64,000 nt of DNA, taken from contig JAEUTG010000033.1 of the NCBI GenBank assembly GCA_016788045.1, positions 1 through 64,000 on the forward strand, read 5' to 3'. This document shows positions 26,739 through 35,127 of the stretch, one piece after another (position 1 is the stretch's first letter; every line of letters starts with the position of its first letter). Source of the DNA: Bacteroidales bacterium (GTDB lineage Bacteria > Bacteroidota > Bacteroidia > Bacteroidales > Lentimicrobiaceae). A program made the translations under genes and the position numbers. A model generated the notes under the pieces. It ran no database searches and had not been told where the DNA came from. It worked only from the letters and a program-made list of their open reading frames with translations.

Positions 26739-28340
26739 TTAATACTTCAGATTGTCTTTTATAAAAACCGAGGCAGCATCAAGGCCTGCAAGAAAATCGC
26801 CGTACGATCCGCTGCCTTGCCTTACCCTGAATTCGCAACCGCCCTGTTGATCCCTGAAACTCATGAATAAAGAATGGTTTCCGCGGTATGATGGGCCGTT
26901 ATCGCACACATCGAGGTAACAGCTAAAGTCAGGATTACTAACCGAAGCGTCATCCGGCAAAGCAGCCTCAAAAAACAGGCATGCATTAAAGAGGGGCCCT
27001 ACATCATCCAGCATGTTGACCAGGGTTGCTCCGGCGTTGTGATTGCTGATAATGACAGCTTGTTTCCCGTTTGTTGCCGTCCGGAAGTTCTCTCTGACCG
27101 CCTGCATAATTCCGGAGATTCCGGCCCCCTCCAGGTAAGCTTCCCCGCACCGGATCTCAACCAACAGGGATTTCTGTAACCGGGCTGCATCCATGTTTCT
27201 GCTCATCAGTTGCAGGAGTTTTTCCTGCGTAATCTGATCACCTGCAGCGGTTGTATCATGCAACAGACAGATGACCGGGTAAGCGGCTGTTTCGGAGTTG
27301 TAAGTTCCCGGAATCACAACCGACACAGGCAGTGTGTTACCCGGAACCAACAGATCAACGAAACGTTCCGACGCAATACCAGTGCCTGTTTCAACCGTTG
27401 CACCCTCCTGCGGGTAACCACTATTCCGGAAAGCGAATCCCAGGTAGTGGAATGCTTCGGGGAGCGCGCCATGCCAGTAATCCCAGGTGTGAGCTCCGTT
27501 GCGCATCCGGAATTCGTGGCTCACACCCAGATCGCGCATCCGGATATGGAGCGAACCGTTGGTTTGCGAGAGGCTTTCCTCGTCATCGCCACAATCGATG
27601 AAATAACGCTGCCCGCTGAGCGATGGGTTACCCGGATCGGCAAAGAAATAAAACGGGCTGTACTCTTTAAAATAGGGTGTTAAACGCTCTTCCCCTGTTT
27701 TCCCGATGCCTCCGAAAATACTGCCCCACTGGCTGTCGAAATTGTCCTGAGGTTCAGCCAGGTATTGCTGATCGGTTCTGAACGACATACTCAGTACCAC
27801 CGCAGTACCGAAAACTTCAGGATTCATGGCGGTAAGGGCCAGCGCCCCGTACCCACCCATGGAGTAACCCATAACAGCCCTTTGCGATGGGTCGGCACTG
27901 GTGCGATAAAGGGAATCCACCCCGGGAACCAGCTCTCTGATAAGCATATCCATATACGGGTAATTGCCATTGTATTTGTTGACCCAGTATGTATTGAACC
28001 CATCGGGCATTACAAAAATCGCGGGACCCGTTTCACCTTCATACAGATCGGCATAGTACTTTATGTTACCACCCTGATACCAGGCCTTTTCGCTATCACC
28101 ATAACCGTGAAGGAGGTAAACCACCGGATACTTACCTGAGCCCTTCTCGTATTCTTCAGGCAACAAAACTGCATAATTGATTTTCCTCGCCAGTATTTTA
28201 CTCTGAATAAACTGATTTTCGACGAGCCGCGTGAATGGCACTGGCGGGTCCCCGTCATCAGGGTCTGGCTTACATGCCGAAGCAGCCAGCAGAGCCAAAA
28301 TCGCGGAGATGAGATAAAACCAATGATTCAGTTGCCTCAT
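26739..28340 (-). CDS. tandem-domain esterase lipoprotein, C-terminal domain degenerate
   Basis: A 533-residue paralogue of the adjacent gene. A lipobox (ALLAASAC, Cys23) predicts anchoring to a membrane, probably outer and possibly surface-exposed. The first domain has VVYLLHGYGDSEKAW, GYSMGG (Ser160) and NGAHTWDYW with the catalytic His. The second repeats the fold but replaces the Ser elbow with SNHNAGA and the His region with GSGSYGDF. Two such genes in tandem suggest a duplication with different localisation. The ester cleaved is unknown; ester-linked ribosyl or ADP-ribosyl groups are an attractive inference from context. Confidence 0.82.
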   Translation of the reverse strand: MRQLNHWFYLISAILALLAASACKPDPDDGDPPVPFTRLVENQFIQSKILARKINYAVLLPEEYEKGSGKYPVVYLLHGYGDSEKAWYQGGNIKYYADLYEGETGPAIFVMPDGFNTYWVNKYNGNYPYMDMLIRELVPGVDSLYRTSADPSQRAVMGYSMGGYGALALTAMNPEVFGTAVVLSMSFRTDQQYLAEPQDNFDSQWGSIFGGIGKTGEERLTPYFKEYSPFYFFADPGNPSLSGQRYFIDCGDDEESLSQTNGSLHIRMRDLGVSHEFRMRNGAHTWDYWHGALPEAFHYLGFAFRNSGYPQEGATVETGTGIASERFVDLLVPGNTLPVSVVIPGTYNSETAAYPVICLLHDTTAAGDQITQEKLLQLMSRNMDAARLQKSLLVEIRCGEAYLEGAGISGIMQAVRENFRTATNGKQAVIISNHNAGATLVNMLDDVGPLFNACLFFEAALPDDASVSNPDFSCYLDVCDNGPSYRGNHSLFMSFRDQQGGCEFRVRQGSGSYGDFLAGLDAASVFIKDNLKY

Positions 28341-28346
28341 AATCTT

Positions 28347-29918
28347 TTATTTACCTACTACCCCTGACATCTGTGGAGCACGTTCGTACGGTTTATCGTT
28401 GTACACTACATACGATTTGAAATAAATCCTGAAATCAGGATCCTGATTCACCCATTTGATTTCCAGGGTATGATCGCCCGGGGGTAAAAGGTATTTGTGG
28501 TAGATATCGTACTTTCTCACAATGTAGTTGAAAGGCATCTTGACTTGTTCAGTTTTTTCACCATCAATATACACATCGAGCAAGGCTATAAAATCACGCT
28601 GTTCGTCGAAGCACCGTGATTTGACATTCCCCAGCACCACAATGCCGTTTCCGTTGAACCCGATCCGGATGCTATTTTCCAGGTGATCGGTTCTGACGAG
28701 CAGCTCTTTCACGGGAACCATTCCTGTAAACGATTCTTCGTAGGGCAGCACTTCGGGCGATTGCACCTGAATGGTAACCTGAGCGCCGGCAATCCGGCCG
28801 CCGTTTTTTTCTATCTGTGCGATGGCATGACGATGGCTCATTTCGATCACCTCGTTCAACGAAATTGCAGAATAAGGAAACTGCAACCCCGCCGCCTTTT
28901 CAATAGCCGGTTTCCAGAAAGCAGGAATGTTCTCATATCCCAGAATAACCCCTAAGATGCCGGCCGCCGTGGCAGGGTTACAATCAGAATCCTGACCGCA
29001 ACGGGTAGCAATGTCCATGGTTTTGTAAAAGTCCTTACCGCCATAAAGCAGTCCTATTGCCACGTAGGCTGCATTAACAGAGGCATCAATGTTGAATGCA
29101 TTAAACACACCTTCGGGACACCCTTTTTCGGAAGTATGGGCTTTTTCGATTTCAAACCAGCATTTTTTCCAGTCATCGGGATATTGTTTGTGCCACTTGA
29201 GCACATCGGAAATCGTGCGGTAAAACCTGCTTTTTTCAGGCACCGGCTTCAAACCCTGCCGGATGATGAATTCGATATCATCGGAAACAAAAGCGGTTGC
29301 GTACATACCGGCCATAAAAACACCGCCATAATAACCGTCACCGTAATTCATGACATGTCCGGTCCGATCGCAGATAGCAGAAGCTGTATTGATCATCCCC
29401 GGCGACATCAGCCCTGCAAAGTCAGATTCTATCTGAAAATCAATATCATCGGCATGGGGGTTATTCATCCAGTGACCAGATTGCGGGGGCATAATACCGT
29501 TCAGAATGTTGTAACGGGCAGCCTGGTTGGCATGCCAGAGTTTGTAATCTTCACGGGCAAAAGCCATGGCGAACGAATCAGCCGGTGCGTCAGCGCCCAG
29601 ACGGTCGATCACTTCAACAAAGGTAAAGTCAAGATAAACGTCATCGTACAATCCCGGATCCTGCTTATAAGTATCAACGATGTAGTCGTTGTACCAGACC
29701 ATCTGCTGATAGTCCTGAATCATGGTACCTTTGAATTTGAATTCGGTGGGCCCGCCATAAGTACAACCAATGGTCTGACCTGCCCATCCTCCCCTGATCT
29801 TGTCGAACAGTACTTTTGTACTCATGGTAACCTCTGCCGGTAATTGCACCGGAGTTTTCTGCGGCCCGCAGGACAAAAGAAACAGGGTGATGCCCGTGAT
29901 CAGGATTAGCTTCTTCAT
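28347..29918 (-). CDS. ADP-ribosylglycohydrolase-family lipoprotein (copy 1)
   Basis: A 523-residue lipoprotein (MKKLILITGITLFLLSC). Its ADP-ribosylation/crystallin-J1 (ARH) fold shows GGWAGQTIGCTYGGPTEF, the first metal motif DDVYLDFTFV, and the second GQDSDCNPATAAGILGV, so the acidic di-metal ligands are kept. The last ~130 residues form a beta-rich domain. ARH enzymes remove ADP-ribose or related ribosyl groups; exported members point to extracellular substrates. A longer frame to 29969 exists, but the ATG at 29918 starts the signal peptide. It follows copy 2 by 4 bp. Confidence 0.85.
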   Translation of the reverse strand: MKKLILITGITLFLLSCGPQKTPVQLPAEVTMSTKVLFDKIRGGWAGQTIGCTYGGPTEFKFKGTMIQDYQQMVWYNDYIVDTYKQDPGLYDDVYLDFTFVEVIDRLGADAPADSFAMAFAREDYKLWHANQAARYNILNGIMPPQSGHWMNNPHADDIDFQIESDFAGLMSPGMINTASAICDRTGHVMNYGDGYYGGVFMAGMYATAFVSDDIEFIIRQGLKPVPEKSRFYRTISDVLKWHKQYPDDWKKCWFEIEKAHTSEKGCPEGVFNAFNIDASVNAAYVAIGLLYGGKDFYKTMDIATRCGQDSDCNPATAAGILGVILGYENIPAFWKPAIEKAAGLQFPYSAISLNEVIEMSHRHAIAQIEKNGGRIAGAQVTIQVQSPEVLPYEESFTGMVPVKELLVRTDHLENSIRIGFNGNGIVVLGNVKSRCFDEQRDFIALLDVYIDGEKTEQVKMPFNYIVRKYDIYHKYLLPPGDHTLEIKWVNQDPDFRIYFKSYVVYNDKPYERAPQMSGVVGK

Positions 29919-29922
29919 GGTC

Positions 29923-31563
29923 TCACTTATTTGACATTGGATTAACAGGTTCATTTTCAGAATACACAATCAGGTCGTTCAGCCTGATGAGATAACCAGG
30001 CTCAGGATTTATCCATTTCAGCCTCACCGAATGAGGTCCTTCAGCCAGTAGATATTTCCAGGCAGGTTCGAGTCGGCGTGAGGTGTTTTTCATGGGCAGG
30101 TTTACTGTTTCGTCAAGGTTGCCGTCGATGTAAATTTCCACCTGAGCCACGTATGGGTCATCGGGTTCTGCAAGGCCAAACACTTCTGAACCCAGGCGTT
30201 TTGAGACCCTGTCAACGTAATCCGGATCCACTTTCAAGCTTTTGACCATATTGCCATACAGAATATAGCCGTTTCCGGTAAACGTGAAGTTGTATTCATC
30301 AGTCAGGGAATAGTCGGTTTTTATCCGGGCAATCGGGTATGTTTTTTCGAAATTCTGTTCAAAAGCAACCGCAACAGGTTGTTCAAACGGGATTTCCACT
30401 TCTTTGCCATTGGTTTTTCCCCCAGCCAGTTTTATCATGCTGAGTGCATGGCTGTAGCTAAGTTGATAAGCGCGGGATAGTGAAGTGGTGGTATTTTCAA
30501 AGTTGAGATTTTCAATCTGTTGTAATGGTTTGAGCCAGAATTCAGGGATGCCCGAATACCCGTTCATAACCCCGAGGATGCCACCAACGGAAGCAGCGTT
30601 GCAATCAGCATCCTGCCCGCAACGAGCTGCAATATCCACCGACCGGGTGAAATTCCCTCTACCATAAAGCAGGGCCAGCGCGACATAAGCCGAATTAATT
30701 TTGGCATCGATGTTGAACGAGAGGTAAACTCCCTTCGGACAACCAACATCCCGGTTCCATTTCTTTTCGATCTCAAACCAGGCAGTTTTCCAGTCGTTGG
30801 GATACTTTTTGTAATGCGCAATCACATCGTTGATGCACGAACGAAAGAGGGTTCCTTCGGGGATTGTCTGAATGGCAGTTTCAACAAGTGAGTTAACATC
30901 CCTGGTTGCAAAGGCTATAGAATAGAGTGATGCCATAAATACTCCGCCATACCAGCCATCGCCGCTGTTCATGATGTGCCCAACGCGGTCGGCAATCCCG
31001 GTGGCATGGTTTACCATTCCCGGGGCCATTAGCCCGATGAAATCCGATTCAATCTGGAAGTCAAGGTCATCGGCATGGGGATTGTTTTTCCAGAATCCGG
31101 TTTGCGGAGGCTTCATTCCCTGAAGAATGTTGTACCTGGAAGCCTGATTGGCATGTGCCAGATGATAAGCGGTGTTGGCCCAGTAAGCAGCAATGGTATC
31201 TGAACTGACCTCCATGCCATATTTTTCAAATACATCCACAAAATTCAGATCGGTATAGATATCGTCGAACAGTCCCGGTTTCTTCACCCACCAGTATTTC
31301 ACAATGGTGTCGTTCCAGGGAATAATCTGATGATCGCCGATGATCGAACCCTGGTACTTGAATTCAACCGGCGCACCGTAAACTACGCCGATAGTCTGAC
31401 CAGCCCAGCCACCCTTGATTTTATCCTGAAGCTGCTGGTGGGTCAACCTGATCGTTGAAGGATCAGGATTGCCTGATTTCTGTGCCCTGGTGCATGAAGT
31501 CAAGGTAAAAGCAGCCAGAGCAGAAACCAAAGCCAACACAAAAATTCCGGAGTGTATTTTCAT
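29923..31563 (-). CDS. ADP-ribosylglycohydrolase-family lipoprotein (copy 2)
   Basis: A 546-residue paralogue of copy 1. The signal peptide ends LAAFTLTSC (lipobox). Motifs are GGWAGQTIGVVYGAPVEF, DDIYTDLNFVDVF and GQDADCNAASVGGILGV, so the metal site is intact. The C-terminal beta-rich domain ends near KYLLAEGPHSVRLKWINPE, closely parallel to the same region of copy 1. The start at 31563 gives a proper signal peptide and leaves 10 bp after copy 3. Close similarity and tight spacing indicate local duplication. Confidence 0.85.
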   Translation of the reverse strand: MKIHSGIFVLALVSALAAFTLTSCTRAQKSGNPDPSTIRLTHQQLQDKIKGGWAGQTIGVVYGAPVEFKYQGSIIGDHQIIPWNDTIVKYWWVKKPGLFDDIYTDLNFVDVFEKYGMEVSSDTIAAYWANTAYHLAHANQASRYNILQGMKPPQTGFWKNNPHADDLDFQIESDFIGLMAPGMVNHATGIADRVGHIMNSGDGWYGGVFMASLYSIAFATRDVNSLVETAIQTIPEGTLFRSCINDVIAHYKKYPNDWKTAWFEIEKKWNRDVGCPKGVYLSFNIDAKINSAYVALALLYGRGNFTRSVDIAARCGQDADCNAASVGGILGVMNGYSGIPEFWLKPLQQIENLNFENTTTSLSRAYQLSYSHALSMIKLAGGKTNGKEVEIPFEQPVAVAFEQNFEKTYPIARIKTDYSLTDEYNFTFTGNGYILYGNMVKSLKVDPDYVDRVSKRLGSEVFGLAEPDDPYVAQVEIYIDGNLDETVNLPMKNTSRRLEPAWKYLLAEGPHSVRLKWINPEPGYLIRLNDLIVYSENEPVNPMSNK

Positions 31564-31573
31564 TGATCTGATT

Positions 31574-33598
31574 TTAAGGGTAAACACTTAATTCGGTAAT
31601 GGATGTAAAACCGGAAACATTTTTGGTGTATTTATTCCAGTGGCCCTGTACCGCAGCATCGCCGATTATCCTGATTCCTTTGGTAGAAACAGGATTAAAA
31701 GAGATCACGTATTCGGCGTAATGCGGCTGGATGAATACAATATCCGAAGCAGGCAGGGAGGGCTGCACAGTGGTATTCTCCACTGAAACCCACCTACCCG
31801 CCTCGTTCAGATACTGTACGTTTAGAGAAGTAAACCAACCACCAAACTCCTCCATTCCACCGGTACTTAAACACACCATGCTTACCTGCCGTGAATCGTT
31901 CCAGCCATAGCCGTAATAATCCACTTTCGGCATTTTCGATTTTGAGGCCAGGCTGTAAAAGACTGACTCCCTTCCATATTTTTTCCCATCGTTGATTACT
32001 GACACATCGCCGGCATACAATGATTTACCAAAGGTAACCCAGCAAGAATCCAGCACAGCTTTGTTCAGCTGACGTACATTGGCATAGATGGTATCGGCTT
32101 CCGGTGCAATATTTTTTGTTCTTACCAGCAGTTCAAAGTTATGCGTTAAACGCTCCTTTCCATTGTCAAGCTGCAGCATCAAAACATATTTTCCTGACTT
32201 TGAAGGAACCCCTGTGAGGCGACCGTTATTAAATACGGTACCTTCGGGAACATTGCCGGAGACCAGTTTCCAGTTATACCCTTTGTTGGCTGGGGTATAA
32301 AAGGCAAAATCAACTGTTTTACCGGTTTCCATCTCAGGCAGTGGTCCGATACAGAATTCCAGAGGAACATTGAATACTGCGTCCGGGTTGATAAAAACAA
32401 CTTCACTTCCGGGATTCCCTTTCACCGCACCTCCTTTCAGCATTACGAGCTGCAATGCGGTTTCAACGGTATGATTGATCATATCGCTGATGCGGGCATC
32501 CTTCAGGTCGTATCGGGTTATGTTGATATACGTATTGTTGAAGGGCTCAGTCCATCCTGTTACAGGCAGATACAGGTTTTCGGGCAGGCCTTTCATTCCG
32601 TTGACCACGCCCAGCAGTCCGGCAACGGTTGCAGCCTGGTTGTCGGCATCGAATCCCATGGCACACGAAAGGTCAAGGGTTTTCTGGAAATCTCCGTTTC
32701 CGTAAAGCATGGCGAGAATGGCACAGGCTCCGTTGAGGTTGGCATTCCAGATGGTTCTGGTCATATCCGGTTCTTCAATGTAATACATTCTGGCCATCTC
32801 CTGCCATGCTGCTTTCCAGTCGGAAGGAAACCTGTCGTGCAACTGAATCATCTCCCTTACCGTGGCCGCATAGCGGCCGTTCTGCGGCAACGCCTTTAAC
32901 CCGGTATCAATGAGCTTCCGGATATCTTTTTCAAAAAATGCGGCAGCATACATGGCACCGTAGTGAATGGTAGGTTCCGTACCCCAGTCGTCGCTGGTAA
33001 TGCGGGCTGCCCATTCCGATTTGGCGGCGGCGTAGTTAACCATTCCCGGTGCTGTATAGGCCCATATCTCATTGATCAACTGAGGATCAATCTGATACCA
33101 ATGGGGGTTCAGATCGCTTCGCCCCGTAAAAGGAGGAGTATAACCGTAATGCATCAGTCCGAGGGCGCCCCGGTTAGCCAGCCACACCCGGTCGCGGATG
33201 TGGTACATCCAGGCGTCACGAAGCTGTCCGTAGGTAGGTTCCGGCCCGAACTTCATCATCTGCTGCAGGTACATGTATTCCACATCAGTATCGTCGTCAG
33301 AAAAAGCACCGTTGTATTTCTGCAGCTTGTCGAGGTTTTTTGTGTACCCGTAAGGCCAGTTTTCGGCACCCGGGGCATTCACGTATTTATTCTCATGCGG
33401 CAACCCGTAAATATTACCGATCATCTGACCAATCCAGGCGGCGGCAATTTTATCATGCAGCTCTGCTTTGCTTATCCTGAGTGGCTTACCCGGGAAAACA
33501 ACAAAGGGAAGCATGAGCAAACCTACCAGAAAAACATGGCGGGACTTGTTCCGGAAACTGTTCCGTGCCGTGGCAGCAATCTGTTTAATAGCCATCAT
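31574..33598 (-). CDS. exported ADP-ribosylglycohydrolase-family protein with Ig-like C-terminus (copy 3)
   Basis: A 674-residue, more divergent paralogue. An N-terminal export segment (HVFLVGLLMLPFVVFPG) precedes the ARH fold with AAWIGQMIGNIYGLPHENKY, a classical DDDTDVEYMYL metal motif and GFDADNQAATVAGLLGV. The last ~230 residues hold a putative Ig-like domain (VPEGTVFNNGRLTGVPSKSG) and a discoidin-like beta domain (ending ITELSVYP). It therefore has different accessory domains and a different active-site rim from copies 1 and 2. Its start overlaps the SusD stop by about 14 bp. Confidence 0.83.
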   Translation of the reverse strand: MMAIKQIAATARNSFRNKSRHVFLVGLLMLPFVVFPGKPLRISKAELHDKIAAAWIGQMIGNIYGLPHENKYVNAPGAENWPYGYTKNLDKLQKYNGAFSDDDTDVEYMYLQQMMKFGPEPTYGQLRDAWMYHIRDRVWLANRGALGLMHYGYTPPFTGRSDLNPHWYQIDPQLINEIWAYTAPGMVNYAAAKSEWAARITSDDWGTEPTIHYGAMYAAAFFEKDIRKLIDTGLKALPQNGRYAATVREMIQLHDRFPSDWKAAWQEMARMYYIEEPDMTRTIWNANLNGACAILAMLYGNGDFQKTLDLSCAMGFDADNQAATVAGLLGVVNGMKGLPENLYLPVTGWTEPFNNTYINITRYDLKDARISDMINHTVETALQLVMLKGGAVKGNPGSEVVFINPDAVFNVPLEFCIGPLPEMETGKTVDFAFYTPANKGYNWKLVSGNVPEGTVFNNGRLTGVPSKSGKYVLMLQLDNGKERLTHNFELLVRTKNIAPEADTIYANVRQLNKAVLDSCWVTFGKSLYAGDVSVINDGKKYGRESVFYSLASKSKMPKVDYYGYGWNDSRQVSMVCLSTGGMEEFGGWFTSLNVQYLNEAGRWVSVENTTVQPSLPASDIVFIQPHYAEYVISFNPVSTKGIRIIGDAAVQGHWNKYTKNVSGFTSITELSVYP

Positions 33599-35108
33599 TC
33601 TGTTTGATTTTTGAATTGGCACTCAAGGCCGTCTGTGGAATGGGGAAAAGTTTTGCCGTGGCTCCGGATGCCGGCTTGTTCCACCAGGTACTGCCCCAGA
33701 CTCCGAACCTGATCTGATCCTGCCGGCGACGGGCTTCCCAGGCAAATTCGCGACCGAATTCATCGAGCAGCTCTTCGGCGGTGATTTCAGACGCGTTGTA
33801 CACCGGCATTCCGGCACGCGTTCTGATCTTCTGAAGCTCAGGGTCACCCAGTATTTCCCCGGCCCGACCCAACCGCCAGAGTGCTTCCAGTTTCGTATAG
33901 AGCACATCGGCATAACGGAAAATCACAAAATCATTTTCCATATCTGTGACATAGTATTCCAGTTCTTTCTGGTACTCGTACTTACAGCAACGGGCACCTT
34001 CCCACCGTTTGCGTGCACGGTAGTTGGCAATGGTGGGTGTGTATTCAAACCACACAGTGTCGTTATTTTCAATGAAATAAACCGGATTCCCGTTCATATC
34101 GTACTGCTGACCATACAAGAAGGAATTCCGCCTGAGGTCGTTCACCGCGTATTTGTTGAAGAAATCCGGCTCCAGTACGAAACCATCCCACATTTCTCCT
34201 TTAAAACCAAAAGTAGCACGGCTGGCATCGTTGAGTGTCAAAGTGTACCAGTAAAGCCGGTCTTTGGTATAAACCGAATGGTTGGGGATCACAAAAATAT
34301 TCTCAACTGAGCCCTCGTTGTGAACTTTGAAGTTGGCGAAATAGTCATCTTCAATGTGGTAGAATCCCTGACCGATCACCTTATCGCAGGCATCTACAGC
34401 CTCCTGATATTTAGATTCGCCAATCCATTCAGCAGCATTCAGGTAAAGCCTGGCCAGCAGGGTATAAGCCATCCCCTGGGTAACCCGGCCATAGTAGGCC
34501 GATGACGGCTGGTCCTGAAGCAGTTCAACGTTGTCGAGAATTTCCTTTTCGATGAAGGAAAATATAAACTTCCGGTCTTTTTGCTCTGGCAGTTCCTTAT
34601 CGGTGAAATCAATGGTAAACGGCACATTTCCCCAGTTATCGATGGCCCAGTAATAGAACAAAGCCCTGAGGATTTTAATTTCACCAACCACCCGTTCTTT
34701 GCCATCAAACTGAATATCTGACTCTTCGGTAACATAGATCACTTCGTTGCAGGCGGTGATTCCTTCAAAGACAAACTCCCATGATTGTCTGAGTATCTTG
34801 TTTGTTGCACTGAAATGGTGTGTATGCAATTCGTCCCAACGGCCCTGCTCCCACCACAAGCCATCGTCGCGTCCCGGAATCACCATTTCATCGGAAGCAT
34901 TTTCAATCAACGACCAGAGTCGCTGTTCTTCGGGGAAACGCTGTAGTTTGGCATACGAACGGCCTGCATACATCAGCACCTCTTTCTCCGATTTGAAGAA
35001 CCCGTCAAGCGGTATTTCGGTATAGACTTCTTCGTCAAGATCAGTGCAGGCTGCCGGGAATAAAACAACTGCAAAAAGAAAGGCAGCAAAGCTGAATATT
35101 TTTTTCAT
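33585..35108 (-). CDS. SusD/RagB-family surface nutrient-binding lipoprotein
   Basis: A 507-residue lipoprotein (lipobox LFPAAC) with the SusD start TDLDEEVYTEIPLDGFF and helical TPR-like scaffold segments such as LRALFYYWAIDNWGNVPF and AYTLLARLYLNAAEW. The C-terminal RTRAGMP...EFAWEARRRQDQIRFG is the classic SusD ending. It caps the SusC transporter at the cell surface and delivers ligand; here a ribosyl-containing ligand is inferred from neighbours. It begins 19 bp after SusC. A longer frame to 35141 lacks a sensible signal peptide. Confidence 0.93.
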   Translation of the reverse strand: MKKIFSFAAFLFAVVLFPAACTDLDEEVYTEIPLDGFFKSEKEVLMYAGRSYAKLQRFPEEQRLWSLIENASDEMVIPGRDDGLWWEQGRWDELHTHHFSATNKILRQSWEFVFEGITACNEVIYVTEESDIQFDGKERVVGEIKILRALFYYWAIDNWGNVPFTIDFTDKELPEQKDRKFIFSFIEKEILDNVELLQDQPSSAYYGRVTQGMAYTLLARLYLNAAEWIGESKYQEAVDACDKVIGQGFYHIEDDYFANFKVHNEGSVENIFVIPNHSVYTKDRLYWYTLTLNDASRATFGFKGEMWDGFVLEPDFFNKYAVNDLRRNSFLYGQQYDMNGNPVYFIENNDTVWFEYTPTIANYRARKRWEGARCCKYEYQKELEYYVTDMENDFVIFRYADVLYTKLEALWRLGRAGEILGDPELQKIRTRAGMPVYNASEITAEELLDEFGREFAWEARRRQDQIRFGVWGSTWWNKPASGATAKLFPIPQTALSANSKIKQNDGY

Positions 35109-35127
35109 CGTAAAAACTCTCCTATGA

